A program made the translations under genes and the position numbers. Shown piece by piece: positions 16,455-24,933 of a stretch of DNA of 34,581 bases. The notes under the pieces were generated by a model that worked only from the letters and a program-made list of their open reading frames with translations, searched no databases and was not told where the DNA came from. Source of the DNA: Treponema sp. GTDB lineage: Bacteria; Spirochaetota; Spirochaetia; Treponematales; Breznakiellaceae. How positions within the stretch are numbered: position 1 is the stretch's first letter; every line of letters starts with the position of its first letter. Location: contig JAITSE010000047.1 of assembly GCA_031288005.1 (NCBI GenBank), forward strand, positions 1 through 34,581, given 5' to 3'.

Positions 16455-17210
16455 TTACTCCCGCAGGGCCGCAAGGAGCCGCGCCTCCAGGCGGCTGTGG
16501 GCTTCCGCCCCGTAGTCCCGTTCCGGACGAGTAAGGTTCACTCCCTCGTCAAACACTATGCCCCGGGGCGGCTTCCCCAGGACAATGATCCGCTTCCCCA
16601 GATAGACCGCCTCACGGGGGTCATGGGTGACGGCAACCAGGAGGCGGCTTTCCTGCTCAAGGAGGCCGGCAATCATGTCCATGAGTTCCAGCCTGAGCGG
16701 GATGTCCAGGGACTGAAAGGGTTCGTCCATGAAGATTACCTGAGCGGGATAGGCAAAGGCCCTGGCTATGGAAACCCGCTGCTTCTCGCCGCCTGAAAGC
16801 TCCTCCGGGAAAGCGCCCGCCTTGTCCCCCAAAGAAACCAGGTCCAGAAAACGCCGCGCCCTGGCCTCCGCCTCGGCCTTCCCCATCCGCCGCTTAATCG
16901 GGAGCAGCACGTTGTCCAGGGCCTTCATCCAAGGGAGCAGCCTGGGCTCCTGAAACACGAAAGAAGCGGAGGGAGCCGCTTCTACGCGGGAAGGCGCGGC
17001 CCCCTCCCCTACTCCGGACGCGGGCCGTAAAAGTCCCGCCAACAGCCTGAGGAGTGTCGTCTTGCCGCATCCCGATGGCCCCAAGACGACCGCCGGAGAC
17101 TCCTCCCCCAAATCCAGTGAAAAGTTTTTGAACAAAGGGACATCCCCAGGCTTAGCGCCAAAACTAAAATTGAGGTCCTTGACGGAAAGCCTTAATGCCG
17201 GGGGAATCAT
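16455..17210 (-). CDS. NitT/TauT-type ABC transporter ATPase
   Basis: The ATP-binding subunit has 251 residues. Walker A GPSGCGKTT is at 44-52, FVFQEPRLLPWMKALDN is a Q-loop typical of the nitrate/sulfonate/taurine subfamily, the signature LSGGEKQRVSIARAFA is at 138-153, Walker B VIFMDEP at 158-164 and the switch region is AVTHDPREA. It is the third gene of a minus-strand operon and overlaps the permease gene by 4 bp. It powers the importer formed with the next two genes. It ends 51 bp from the convergent alarmone synthetase gene; no terminator is obvious between them. Confidence 0.93.
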   Translation of the reverse strand: MIPPALRLSVKDLNFSFGAKPGDVPLFKNFSLDLGEESPAVVLGPSGCGKTTLLRLLAGLLRPASGVGEGAAPSRVEAAPSASFVFQEPRLLPWMKALDNVLLPIKRRMGKAEAEARARRFLDLVSLGDKAGAFPEELSGGEKQRVSIARAFAYPAQVIFMDEPFQSLDIPLRLELMDMIAGLLEQESRLLVAVTHDPREAVYLGKRIIVLGKPPRGIVFDEGVNLTRPERDYGAEAHSRLEARLLAALRE

Positions 17211-18013
17211 GCGGAGCTTCCCGTGGGTCCGGAGACCCGCGATTTCCCGGCCCCCAGAATCGCCGTCAGCAAGACCTGGGACAAGGCGGCGGCGATCACC
17301 GTGGCCGCAGTCCAGGCGAAGAGTTCCGGCGTTTCAAGCCGGGCCTTGGCGTTCTGCATACCCGTTCCCAGGGCGCTCAAGGGCTGGACCAGAACTTCGG
17401 CGGCCACCACCACCTTCCAGCAGAGGGACAGGGAACTCCTTAGGCCCCCCAAAATAAAAGGCAAGATTGCCGGCAGGTAGAGATTCAGCAGGACATCCCC
17501 CGGCGGTATGCGGTAAACCACAAAAAGCTCCCTGAGGCCGCCGTCAACCCCCCGCACCCCCGCGATAGTGTTGGCGGCCATCACCGGGAAGACCAAGAGG
17601 AAGGCGGTGAACACGGGAGTCCGCTCCTGGCCGAACCAGAGGAAAGCGATGAGGATCACCGACATGACCGGGGTTGCGGAGATGACCGTAAAGAGAGGCT
17701 TTAAGAAGAACCTAGCCCGCCGGTCAAGACCCGCGGCGATTCCGGCCAGGATTCCCAAGGGCGCGGCAATAACCACCCCCAGGATCACCCGGATAAAACT
17801 GGACAGGAGGGCGCGCAAAAAGCCCCCGGTTCTGATAAGGCTGAAAAACACCCCCGCCGCCTCCAGGGGACGGGGAAGGATAAGGGAACTGCCGAAGAAA
17901 CGGGCGGCCACCTCCCAGAGAACCAAAAGGCAGAGCATACCCGCCAAGGTCCACAGAACCGGCCTATCCCGGCGGAAAGCCCCTCGCTTCACCTTAGCGA
18001 TAGTAAAACGCAT
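17207..18013 (-). CDS. NitT/TauT-type ABC transporter permease
   Basis: The inner-membrane subunit has 268 residues and about six hydrophobic segments (for example VLWTLAGMLCLLVLWEVAARF and VILGVVIAAPLGILAGIAAGL). The SsuC/TauC-like topology and RELFVVYRIPPGDVLLNLYLPAILPFILGGLR, an EAA-type loop that docks on the ATPase, identify the family. Its start lies 20 bp inside the binding-protein gene, which suggests coupled translation. It forms the channel of the importer. Confidence 0.9.
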   Translation of the reverse strand: MRFTIAKVKRGAFRRDRPVLWTLAGMLCLLVLWEVAARFFGSSLILPRPLEAAGVFFSLIRTGGFLRALLSSFIRVILGVVIAAPLGILAGIAAGLDRRARFFLKPLFTVISATPVMSVILIAFLWFGQERTPVFTAFLLVFPVMAANTIAGVRGVDGGLRELFVVYRIPPGDVLLNLYLPAILPFILGGLRSSLSLCWKVVVAAEVLVQPLSALGTGMQNAKARLETPELFAWTAATVIAAALSQVLLTAILGAGKSRVSGPTGSSA

Positions 18014-18968
18014 CTCCCGGCAACGCGCCGCCTATGGACTCGGGGGCGTATTCCAGGAAGGCCCTGAACAGGGCTTCGATTGCGGGACGGGCTTCCCTGG
18101 CGGGAATGAACACGTAGTTACTCTTAGGGATAGCCGCTTTGACCACCGGAGCCCGGAGACCCAGCTCGTACTTTTCGACCAACTCCCCCGCTTCGGCAGG
18201 ATGGGCCCTGACCCATTCGGTAGAAGCCCGGTAATCCGCCAGGATAACCCTGATCGCGTCAGGATAATCCCGGGCAAACCCCGCGTCTACCACCAGGGCG
18301 GTCATAGGATAATTGGCGCTCCCCCCGGCGCGGACCCATTCGGCCTGTATATCCCCCACCGCGCGGAGCCCGGGCCGGCCAGACAAAGCCATAGTTGCGA
18401 AAGGCTCCGGCAGAACAGCCGTTTGGACCCGCCCGGCTATAAGGGACTGGGCTATCTCAGGATAAGCCAGCGTATAATTCAACCTGACATCAACGCCCGG
18501 CTTCAAGCCCTTGGAAGAGAGAATACGGCGGAGCACATAATCCGGGGTAGCCCCCTGGCCTGCCACCTCCACCGTCCTGCCCTTCAGGTCCTCAATGCGG
18601 GTAAGCGCCGGGTCCGAGGAAAGGAGGCTCAACATCCCCGTCCCCACAATAGCGGCAATCTGAATATCCCGGCCAGAAGACGCGATCTTAGCCGCCAGAT
18701 TAGGCGGGAGTATGCCGATTTTAGCCTCCCTGGCAATAAACTTCGCCGCCATAAGGTCCGCCTGGGCCAGCGCCTCAACCTTGACCTGGAAACCCCTGAC
18801 CTGGGGCGGATTCTCAAAGAGCCGGATCATGCCGACCCCCGACGGCCCCTTTATCGCATAGATCGTTAAAGGCGCTGCGGAAGACTGAGAAAACGCCGCG
18901 CCTGGCCCGAAAGCCGCAAGCAGGCACAATAAAAATACGGATAAAAGTTTATTCTTTGTGAATTCCAT
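17994..18968 (-). CDS. NitT/TauT (NMT1/SsuA-like) ABC transporter substrate-binding protein
   Basis: This periplasmic binding protein starts at about MEFTKNKLLSVFLLCLLAAF, a good signal peptide with a cut after AAFSQ. The ATG at 18968 was chosen for that reason; two upstream in-frame ATGs (19010 and 19001) would add a polar leader and none has a strong ribosome-binding site. The mature fold matches the NMT1/THI5-like or SsuA family: AKFIAREAKIGILPPNLAAKI, VEVAGQGATPDYVLRRIL, and VQTAVLPEPFATMAL. Substrates in this family include sulfonates, nitrate, bicarbonate and thiamine precursors, and nothing here decides among them. It is the first gene of the importer operon. Confidence 0.85.
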   Translation of the reverse strand: MEFTKNKLLSVFLLCLLAAFGPGAAFSQSSAAPLTIYAIKGPSGVGMIRLFENPPQVRGFQVKVEALAQADLMAAKFIAREAKIGILPPNLAAKIASSGRDIQIAAIVGTGMLSLLSSDPALTRIEDLKGRTVEVAGQGATPDYVLRRILSSKGLKPGVDVRLNYTLAYPEIAQSLIAGRVQTAVLPEPFATMALSGRPGLRAVGDIQAEWVRAGGSANYPMTALVVDAGFARDYPDAIRVILADYRASTEWVRAHPAEAGELVEKYELGLRAPVVKAAIPKSNYVFIPAREARPAIEALFRAFLEYAPESIGGALPGDAFYYR

Positions 18969-18986
18969 GATGCTGATAAATGTATT

Positions 18987-19018
18987 AAATTTCCCGTGCA
19001 TTGTAAACATGGGAATTT
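18987..19018 (-). promoter_or_regulatory. Inverted repeat at the 5' end of the importer operon
   Basis: AAATTTCCC at 18987-18995 and GGGAATTT at 19011-19018 are inverted with a 15-bp gap. They flank the upstream ATG candidates of the binding-protein gene. This could be an operator or a leader hairpin. Confidence 0.3.
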
Positions 19019-19073
19019 TTCCGCTTGAGGTGGAAAAAGTGGAACCAGGGAACCGAAGGTTCCAGGTTCCTTA

Positions 19074-19179
19074 GCAATTTGCGAAGCGACCCGTGAAACC
19101 ATGAGACAGTGAGACCGGAGACCGCGTGCGGTCTCATGGTCTCCTGCTGTCTCCGGTTTCTTAGGGTCGCACAAATTGC
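19074..19179. repeat. Palindrome interrupted by an inserted hairpin (filled site)
   Basis: The outer arms are GCAATTTGCGAAGCGACCC (19074-19092) and GGGTCGCACAAATTGC (19164-19179). Their loop holds a 66-nt hairpin at 19095-19160 whose ends are GAAACC and GGTTTC and which itself contains paired GAGACC/GGTCTC stems. The uninterrupted version of the outer palindrome lies at 19250-19290. Confidence 0.85.
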
Positions 19180-19249
19180 AGACCTCTCTGAGCCGCCCGG
19201 AAACATTGCTGAACGGCCCGGACGCTCTAACGAATGAGCCGCCTGCAAT

Positions 19250-19290
19250 GCACAATTTGTGAAGCGACCCGTAAGGGTCGCACAAATTGC
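19250..19290. repeat. Uninterrupted copy of the same palindrome (empty site)
   Basis: GCACAATTTGTGAAGCGACCC, a GTAA loop and GGGTCGCACAAATTGC form a nearly perfect palindrome. It equals the outer arms of the element at 19074-19179 without the inserted hairpin. Confidence 0.85.
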
Positions 19291-19370
19291 ACACCGGGCC
19301 TTGCAAAGGCACGGCTTCTTCTTTAAATAATGGACTTTAGCCTGAGGAACAGCCCCGGAAAGCAATGTGG

Positions 19371-19433
19371 GGAGTTTTGGAACCCTGGAACCGGAGACAT
19401 GAGGTCTCATGGTTCTGCGGGTTCCAAAACTCC
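19371..19433. repeat. GGAGTTTT/AAAACTCC element with nested hairpins
   Basis: Perfect 14-bp inverted ends, GGAGTTTTGGAACC at 19371-19384 and GGTTCCAAAACTCC at 19420-19433, enclose GGAACC/GGTTC and then a GAGAC/GTCTC hairpin. It is a member of the window's 54-bp family with its interior replaced. Confidence 0.85.
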
Positions 19434-19556
19434 TAAGCAATCTTGAGACCTCCGGTCTCAGCTTTGCCTGATTGCCCGGCTTCTTCTTAAATTATAGAAT
19501 ATAGACAAGACTCCTAAGCAATCTTGAGACCCTCGGTCTCAACTCCGCCTGATTGC
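19430..19556. repeat. Direct repeat, 81-bp period, of a CTCCTAAGCAATC hairpin
   Basis: Two copies, 19430-19475 and 19511-19556, begin CTCCTAAGCAATCTTGAGACC, continue through a GAGACC/GGTCTC hairpin and close with GATTGC, complementary to GCAATC. The stretch between them resembles 19311-19340 (GGCTTCTTCTT then an AT-rich part), so the repeated unit may be longer. Confidence 0.75.
19472..19500 (+). promoter_or_regulatory. Possible hexokinase promoter
   Basis: TTGCCC at 19472-19477 and TAGAAT at 19495-19500 are 17 bp apart, in the only AT-rich part of the spacer. They overlap the hairpin repeats and lie about 155 bp before the start codon, so support is weak. Confidence 0.3.
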
Positions 19557-19655
19557 ACAGACCCATTGCAAAATCACCCCGCGCTATTTGCTCTTTATCT
19601 ACAGCAGCTTATAATAGAAGCAGGCGCCCTGAAAATATTATCTATGGAGGCATTT

Positions 19656-21014
19656 ATGGGTACGGGTTTTGACCCCAATGAGCTGGCTGATTTTGCCAGA
19701 CACTATGGTTTTCACTATGATATCTGCGATCCGTTCATGTTGATGCGGGATGTCCTGTCAGATATGGAGCGGGGGCTCAAGGGGCAGCGCTCTAAGCTTC
19801 CCATGATTCCGGCGTATATAAGGCCGGCGGCGTATATGCATCCCGGCAGGCCGGTCATCGCCCTGGATGCGGGGGGGACGAACCTTAGAGCGGCGCGGGT
19901 CTGTTTCGATGAGCGTGGGAAAAGCAGCGTTGAGGGCGCAATTAAGGCGGCCATGCCGGGAACAAAGGGCCTTGTATCGGCGGAGCGGTTTTTCGATCAG
20001 ATTGCTGACGCCGCAGCGCCGCTTCTTGAACATTCGCCTGAGGCGGCGGGGATAGGCTTCTGTTTTTCTTACCCTATGGATATTACCGAAGATGCGGACG
20101 GGATACTCCTCGCTTTCAGCAAGGAAGTGGAAGCGCCTGACGTGATAGGAAAGCGCATAGGCCAGGGCCTGCGGGAAGCCTTGGCCAGACGGAAACTAAA
20201 GGCCCCCGAAAGAATCGTACTCCTTAATGACACGGTGGCTACTCTGCTTTCAGGGCTTGTGGAGATTCCAGCGGACGGCTGGAAGCGCAAGGGTGAAGAC
20301 AGGTATGGCGCGGGCGACGGCCCGGTGATAGGCTGCATCCTTGGGACGGGCTTCAACACGGCCTATCCTGAAAAGCGTATACCAAAAATTGGCTTTGAGT
20401 CTGAAACTTCGCCGCAGATTGTAGTCTGCGAGAGCGGTAACTTCGCGCCCAGATACCTGGGATATCTGGACAGGGAATATGACGCGACAACAAAGAATCC
20501 TGGAACCTACCTGATAGAAAAAGCCTGCGCCGGCGCGTATCTCGGCCCTCTGACCCTGCAAATCCTCAAGCAGGCAGTAAAGGACGAGGTCCTCGTATTC
20601 AAGAGGTCCAAAGAGCTTCTGGATATTCCGGCTTTGAAGACTAGAGACCTGAACGAATTTATGCAAAGCCCTCTGACCGGGCAGGGTCCAATAGGCGGAC
20701 TTTTCGGCCCCGATGAACTTGACGGACTGCGCTCCCTTGAGTACCTCACGTCCATAGTGACGGAACGGGGCGCGCTGATGGCCGCCGCGGTAATAGCCGC
20801 TATGGCGCTGCGGGCAGGAGAAAGCCGCGACCCCTTTGCGCCTGTCCGCATCGCTGTGGAGGGGACTACCTACATGATATACAAAGATATGAGGGAAGCG
20901 CTTGAGTCGTATCTACATACCATGCTCTACAGGGACTCGCCGCGGTCTTACGTGATCTCCCCCGTAGAGCAGGCGTCTCTCTTAGGCGCGGCGGTGGCCG
21001 CATTGTCCGTATAA
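19656..21014 (+). CDS. Hexokinase (ATP-dependent, eukaryote-like fold)
   Basis: The protein has 453 residues from the ATG at 19656, chosen because GGAGG lies five bases upstream. The frame is open 132 bp further back, but only through hairpin repeats. It has the hexokinase phosphate-binding loop DAGGTNLR at 71-78, the sugar-binding FCFSYP near 135-140, LNDTVATLL with catalytic D192, and CILGTGFNTAY as the second phosphate loop. The family phosphorylates glucose to glucose 6-phosphate at the entry to glycolysis. Spirochaetes use this hexokinase type, and the length is close to the treponemal enzymes. It is convergent with the GH57-like gene, with 61 bp between stops and no clear terminator. 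Confidence 0.92.
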   Translation: MGTGFDPNELADFARHYGFHYDICDPFMLMRDVLSDMERGLKGQRSKLPMIPAYIRPAAYMHPGRPVIALDAGGTNLRAARVCFDERGKSSVEGAIKAAMPGTKGLVSAERFFDQIADAAAPLLEHSPEAAGIGFCFSYPMDITEDADGILLAFSKEVEAPDVIGKRIGQGLREALARRKLKAPERIVLLNDTVATLLSGLVEIPADGWKRKGEDRYGAGDGPVIGCILGTGFNTAYPEKRIPKIGFESETSPQIVVCESGNFAPRYLGYLDREYDATTKNPGTYLIEKACAGAYLGPLTLQILKQAVKDEVLVFKRSKELLDIPALKTRDLNEFMQSPLTGQGPIGGLFGPDELDGLRSLEYLTSIVTERGALMAAAVIAAMALRAGESRDPFAPVRIAVEGTTYMIYKDMREALESYLHTMLYRDSPRSYVISPVEQASLLGAAVAALSV

Positions 21015-21075
21015 CAAACGCCTTAGCCAAGGGTATATCTTCAGATTCGCGCTTCCTCATGTTTAGGATGACGGT

Positions 21076-23049
21076 TCATATCCTGTTTGCCGTTTGCTTT
21101 TCGGAGGAAAATTTCAACAGGTATGTTGTTTTCCACGAGGCGCCCGGTTTTAGGAAAACCGGAGTTACAAGCAGCGCGCAGGTAAACTGGTAGAGCGGCG
21201 TTTCCATTCCGTAAACCGGACATGAAACCCTGATGGGCAGTATGCAGGCGTCAAAGTTAAGCTTCGATTCCAAGCTAAGGATCACATCGTTTTTGATATC
21301 CCAAAATTCTATTCCTTTGGTATTGCTTATGGTTCCTCCCGCGTCCGGGAGAGCGTTTTCCTTTTCGCCGTCTGACTTCAGAATGCGCTGGTAATTCTTT
21401 CCCTCCCCTGGAAAGGACAAATCAAGCCGGAGAATAAAGTTAAATCTGAGTTCTTTTCCCCCCCGGTTGGAGAGGAGGTATTCTACCGAAAGGGTATCTT
21501 TTTCCAGGCGGTAGGTTTTCTCAATTTCTACAGAGCCCAGAGGCAGCCCCGCATTAGGGAGAAGGTGAAAACAGAGCTGCTTGTGGGCCTTGTCAGCTTC
21601 AAAGGCTTCGTAGCGTTCTAGGGTACAGCGCCGGCCTGGAAAGGCCGGCATATCAGAGGCCAGGTTCCCGATTGGAAAACCAAGGGGTGAGAGAAAATCC
21701 GAGAATCCAGTCCTGATGTGGCAGTTCCCGGCGCTTCCTTTTCTGGAAGAATGTTCGACATTTAGGGTGGCAAGGTAGTTCCAGGGTTTGGGGAGGTAAT
21801 CAAGCTCAAAAATTCCAGCGCCCTGGGCCTTTACGTAGCAGTTGATATGTTCATCTTGGAACAGATATTCATCTTCGCCGTCAAGATCAAAATCCATAGT
21901 AACAAGGGAAGGGATAAAAACGCCTTCTTCTCTGGTTGCCTTTTCCGCGCTCAGCATAGTCCGGTAAGCGGCGTTCCTGATCATATTCCGGTATATCCCG
22001 CCTTCGGGCCGGCGGTAAATAGAATCAATGCTCTGGGCTTTCCAGAGCATTTCCCTGGCGCTGCGCTTGCGGGACTTGTCTCCCCTAAGCTGATTGATAA
22101 GCACATGAGTAAATATTATCTTTGCGTATATGCCGTTAGCTTCAGGATAAGTGATGAGGAATTGTCTGGGGGAGAAATCAATCTGGGGTATGCCGGCTCC
22201 ACTTGAAAGCGGGGTCTCTCCTTCAAAAGAAGCGGAGAAATACGCCTTAGCCAGTCCCTGGCGATTTCTGTAAATTTTTGCGGGGGTACTGAAGTTTATA
22301 TATGATTCACATTGGGAAAGCTCCTCAAAAAGACTGAACAAATCCGCTTCGATTTCCTTAATATCACCTTTTCCAGGGGAAAACTGTCCTTGCCGCCACT
22401 GCTCTGGAAACACCGAAACGATCCGCTTTCCGCCTGCCGGGATCTCCCTGGCAAATTGTTTCACCGCCTTGGCCAGCCTGCCGGGGGCAAATTCTCCGCT
22501 CAGCCGACTTGAAATAGGAAATACCGTGATGATCTTGCCCATATCTTCCGTTAGATGAGGGTAGTAAAGGGCTTCGCCGGACAAACCGGTCAGGGCAAAC
22601 TGCTCCTCCCGGAGAAAGGTATACCCAATACCGGAGCTATATAGAACTCCGGCGAGACTCTGATCCCAGGCCAAGGCGGGAAGCCAACAGCCATGAGGCC
22701 GTTTGCCGAACACTTTCCTGTGATAGGTAGTCATAAGCTCAATCTGGCCCAGTTTATCCGTCAAGGGCAGCAGCGGCAGCAGCGGTTCGTAAAATGCGCC
22801 GCCCAGTAATTCCACCTGTTTTCGGGCTGCAAGCACCTCCAGGAGGGAAATGTATTCCGAATGGGTCTTCGAGAGCCATTGGAATAGGAAGCCGGAATGA
22901 TATAAAACCGCCTGTATGTTTGGAAATTTATTCAAAACCGTGATAAAGGGCTTTAGCTTTTTACAATAGAAATTTTCTATTTCTTCATCCCCTATCCCGT
23001 AGGGAACATGATTGTGGGAACCTATAATCAATGTTAAGGGAACATCCAT
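21076..23049 (-). CDS. GH57-like protein lacking catalytic residues (predicted pseudoenzyme)
   Basis: The protein has about 657 residues. The ATG at 23049 has AAAGGA about ten bases upstream; an earlier ATG at 23073 has none. The fold is GH57 with DUF1925/DUF1926-like C-terminal domains: SHNHVPYG at 11-18 (family HNHQP), VELLGGAFYEPLL at 79-91, LTEDMGKIITVFPIS at 166-180, and DFDLDGEDEYLFQ further on. In the 4-alpha-glucanotransferase of Thermococcus litoralis the nucleophile is the Glu of WLTERVW; here WLPALAW (122-128) has Ala125. The acid/base lies in DDGEKFG; here FPEQWRQG has no Asp. It is therefore probably not a standard glucanotransferase. A glycan-binding or regulatory role is possible. 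It lies 114 bp downstream of the Rnf-like genes on the same strand. Confidence 0.75.
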   Translation of the reverse strand: MDVPLTLIIGSHNHVPYGIGDEEIENFYCKKLKPFITVLNKFPNIQAVLYHSGFLFQWLSKTHSEYISLLEVLAARKQVELLGGAFYEPLLPLLPLTDKLGQIELMTTYHRKVFGKRPHGCWLPALAWDQSLAGVLYSSGIGYTFLREEQFALTGLSGEALYYPHLTEDMGKIITVFPISSRLSGEFAPGRLAKAVKQFAREIPAGGKRIVSVFPEQWRQGQFSPGKGDIKEIEADLFSLFEELSQCESYINFSTPAKIYRNRQGLAKAYFSASFEGETPLSSGAGIPQIDFSPRQFLITYPEANGIYAKIIFTHVLINQLRGDKSRKRSAREMLWKAQSIDSIYRRPEGGIYRNMIRNAAYRTMLSAEKATREEGVFIPSLVTMDFDLDGEDEYLFQDEHINCYVKAQGAGIFELDYLPKPWNYLATLNVEHSSRKGSAGNCHIRTGFSDFLSPLGFPIGNLASDMPAFPGRRCTLERYEAFEADKAHKQLCFHLLPNAGLPLGSVEIEKTYRLEKDTLSVEYLLSNRGGKELRFNFILRLDLSFPGEGKNYQRILKSDGEKENALPDAGGTISNTKGIEFWDIKNDVILSLESKLNFDACILPIRVSCPVYGMETPLYQFTCALLVTPVFLKPGASWKTTYLLKFSSEKQTANRI

Positions 23050-23163
23050 TTTACCGTATCCTTTTGACAACATTTTAGACTAATTTCCGTAATATGAACA
23101 GCCGGAATTATGGAGAAATACAAAAAAGGACAAGATTTGTTAAATTTGCGGCTGCCGGCGGCT

Positions 23164-23793
23164 CTATTTATTTTCCAGAATTCGCAGCAGTATGGTTGCG
23201 GTGGAAGAGAAAATCAGAGACATAAGCCCCATGGATATAAAAAGAAGGGGCCGCCCACGCAATGCGCGGGGTAGACGTTCCAGGGATGAGCGCTTGTAAA
23301 TACCCCTGAGAATAAAGGCAGCCACAGCGCCGCCCAGAGAAAAGCCAAGGGAAATCGCCGCCGCTTCCACTAAGGAACAGGCGAGGCGCAGAGTCAGGAT
23401 CAAGGCGGCCATGATAAGGCCGTCGCAAGAAGCCGCAACGGGAAACAACTCTGCGGCTGGCAAATTTTTACGTTCTAAAATGGGTCTCCATGCGGCCGGG
23501 AAAACGCCTAAAGGCAGGAAGCGCCGGACCAACGCGTCAAGTCCCTTTCCTGCCGCTTTTATCATAGGAAAAAGAAAAAAACACTCAAAATATCCCAGAG
23601 CCAGGGGGCTAAAAATATATGAAAAAAGGAGCCAAAACAGAAGAACCGCAAAAAACAGCATCCCCCATTGAATTAAGGTATCCAGTTTGAACCGTTCCTG
23701 GCTGGAACCCGTGTCCCGTATTCCTAAACCCATTTGCAGCAGAAGATTTAAGGAGAGGCCAGAAAAAACCGCCAGGATAATTATATCTTTCAT
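23164..23793 (-). CDS. RnfA-like membrane subunit
   Basis: The protein has 209 residues and about six membrane segments. The C-terminal half is clearly RnfA: SLVEAAAISLGFSLGGAVAAFILRGIY, then LERLPRALRGRPLLFISMGLMSLIFSS. RnfA and RnfE together bind a membrane-embedded iron-sulfur cluster through two cysteines each. Here the second cysteine is kept (C123 in ASCDG), but the first, normally in GICPF or GLCPF, is replaced (GLGIRDTG, R26). Its start overlaps the RnfE stop by 4 bp. No rnfB follows: the next gene is the GH57-like one. Confidence 0.75.
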   Translation of the reverse strand: MKDIIILAVFSGLSLNLLLQMGLGIRDTGSSQERFKLDTLIQWGMLFFAVLLFWLLFSYIFSPLALGYFECFFLFPMIKAAGKGLDALVRRFLPLGVFPAAWRPILERKNLPAAELFPVAASCDGLIMAALILTLRLACSLVEAAAISLGFSLGGAVAAFILRGIYKRSSLERLPRALRGRPLLFISMGLMSLIFSSTATILLRILENK

Positions 23794-24446
23794 GGCGTTT
23801 CCTGATTTTTTTCACCCGATTCCATGTGGAACTGGCGTTTTTTTTCCAGGCGGTACATGGCAAGGACATAACCGAAGATCATGAAGGCTCCTGCGGAACT
23901 GCCTATAATCTGTATGGGGAAAAGGGAGTCTTCTCCATTGTCAAAAATTTCGACCATACCTCTTAAGCCGCCAGGAAGCGAAAGGGAACCGAATCCCAGA
24001 GGTTCTCTTACCAAGGCGAAAGCAAGTATGAAAGCCCCCAGGGTCAATGCTTCGGAGGCGGCCTGTATGAGAGCGTTTTTTGGGGACATTGTTTCAACAC
24101 GGAGAATCGTGCCGGTGGATATGCAGCATACCGGCGCCATGATGATAAACAGGGATGTTTCAATGGCCAAAAAGGGACTTATGATGCAGAAGACAGTGTA
24201 GTATACCCCCCCAAAAAATGTGGATATGGCCGCCGCTGTAAGGTCTTTTCCTCTTTTCAGTAATACCGGGGAAGCAAGACGGAAAGTCAGCGCTGTCAAT
24301 GCGTATACCCAGACCAGGGCGCCCAAGGTTATCATGGCAAAGGCGCTGCGGCTTGAAGCCATTATAATCAGTCCTGTCCCGATGAGGGTAGAAAGAGGGG
24401 AACGGGATCCCCAGAAAAGATGGTTTTCAGGATAGAGATCACTCAT
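23790..24446 (-). CDS. RnfE-like membrane subunit
   Basis: The product has 218 residues from the ATG at 24446, which overlaps the RnfG stop by 8 bp and has AGAGGA upstream. A longer open frame from 24560 only translates RnfG in another frame. Several membrane helices and the RnfE/RnfD-like pattern ALIQAASEALTLGAFILAFALVREPLG identify the family. The second cluster cysteine is probably C107 or C108 (APVCCISTG). The first, within MCPT in typical RnfE, corresponds to SRSPLST with Ser16. With the parallel change in RnfA, the cluster would keep half of its usual ligands. Confidence 0.7.
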   Translation of the reverse strand: MSDLYPENHLFWGSRSPLSTLIGTGLIIMASSRSAFAMITLGALVWVYALTALTFRLASPVLLKRGKDLTAAAISTFFGGVYYTVFCIISPFLAIETSLFIIMAPVCCISTGTILRVETMSPKNALIQAASEALTLGAFILAFALVREPLGFGSLSLPGGLRGMVEIFDNGEDSLFPIQIIGSSAGAFMIFGYVLAMYRLEKKRQFHMESGEKNQETP

Positions 24447-24933
24447 TTCTGTCCTCTTTTTCCATCTGCACTCTGCGGAGCATTGAATGGCTTGCCTCGA
24501 TGCGCTGGATATAAATTTGGAGTTGACCTGGAGAAAGTCTCTGGAATATGGCTTTCGCATGAAGGCTTAGCGGGATTAAGGGACCGGCCTTCCCCTCACT
24601 GGAAACAAAGACAACAAAAGGGGTAAAAACACCGTCGGCCGCCATGGTAAAGACCGCAGCCCATTCTTCGGAATTTGTAGTGGTAAACCAAGTTCCCGCC
24701 TGGACTGCCCGGCCCGGCATATCCCAGGAATAAAGCGGCGATACCAGGCGGTTTTCCTTTCCCAGGGTATCCAGCAGCCTGTTAACTGAATTTAGAAGAG
24801 CCTTATTTCGTACAGAATTTGTGAACCCCCAAAGCAAGGCGCCGGTCAATATTAAACCGGCCGTCCATCCGGCAAAGACGCCCATACGCCTGACCTGAGG
24901 CGGAAGGCTTTCTAATTTTTGCAGCAAAGTCAC
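24439..24933 (-). CDS. RnfG-position subunit without flavinylation motif
   Basis: The protein has 164 residues, shorter than the usual 190-220 for RnfG. One membrane helix near the N-terminus (MGVFAGWTAGLILTGALLWGF) is followed by a periplasmic domain with WAAVFTMAADGVFTPFVVFVSSEG, weakly like the FMN_bind fold. The SGAT-x-S/T motif that receives covalent FMN through phosphoester-threonine is absent. Identification rests mostly on position: it lies between D and E subunits in the usual C-D-G-E-A order and overlaps both neighbours. By sequence alone it would be a hypothetical protein. Confidence 0.6.
   Translation of the reverse strand: MTLLQKLESLPPQVRRMGVFAGWTAGLILTGALLWGFTNSVRNKALLNSVNRLLDTLGKENRLVSPLYSWDMPGRAVQAGTWFTTTNSEEWAAVFTMAADGVFTPFVVFVSSEGKAGPLIPLSLHAKAIFQRLSPGQLQIYIQRIEASHSMLRRVQMEKEDRNE

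Noticed and set aside
17568..18869. Plus-strand open frame of 433 codons
   Set aside because: Antisense to the ABC permease and binding-protein genes, Arg/Pro/Gly-rich, and a typical shadow in GC-rich DNA.
19430..19556. CRISPR array
   Set aside because: Only two units, a nested hairpin inside each, no regular spacers and no cas genes.
19511..19655. Longer hexokinase start at 19524
   Set aside because: Would read through a hairpin repeat and lacks a ribosome-binding site. The ATG at 19656 has GGAGG at ideal spacing.
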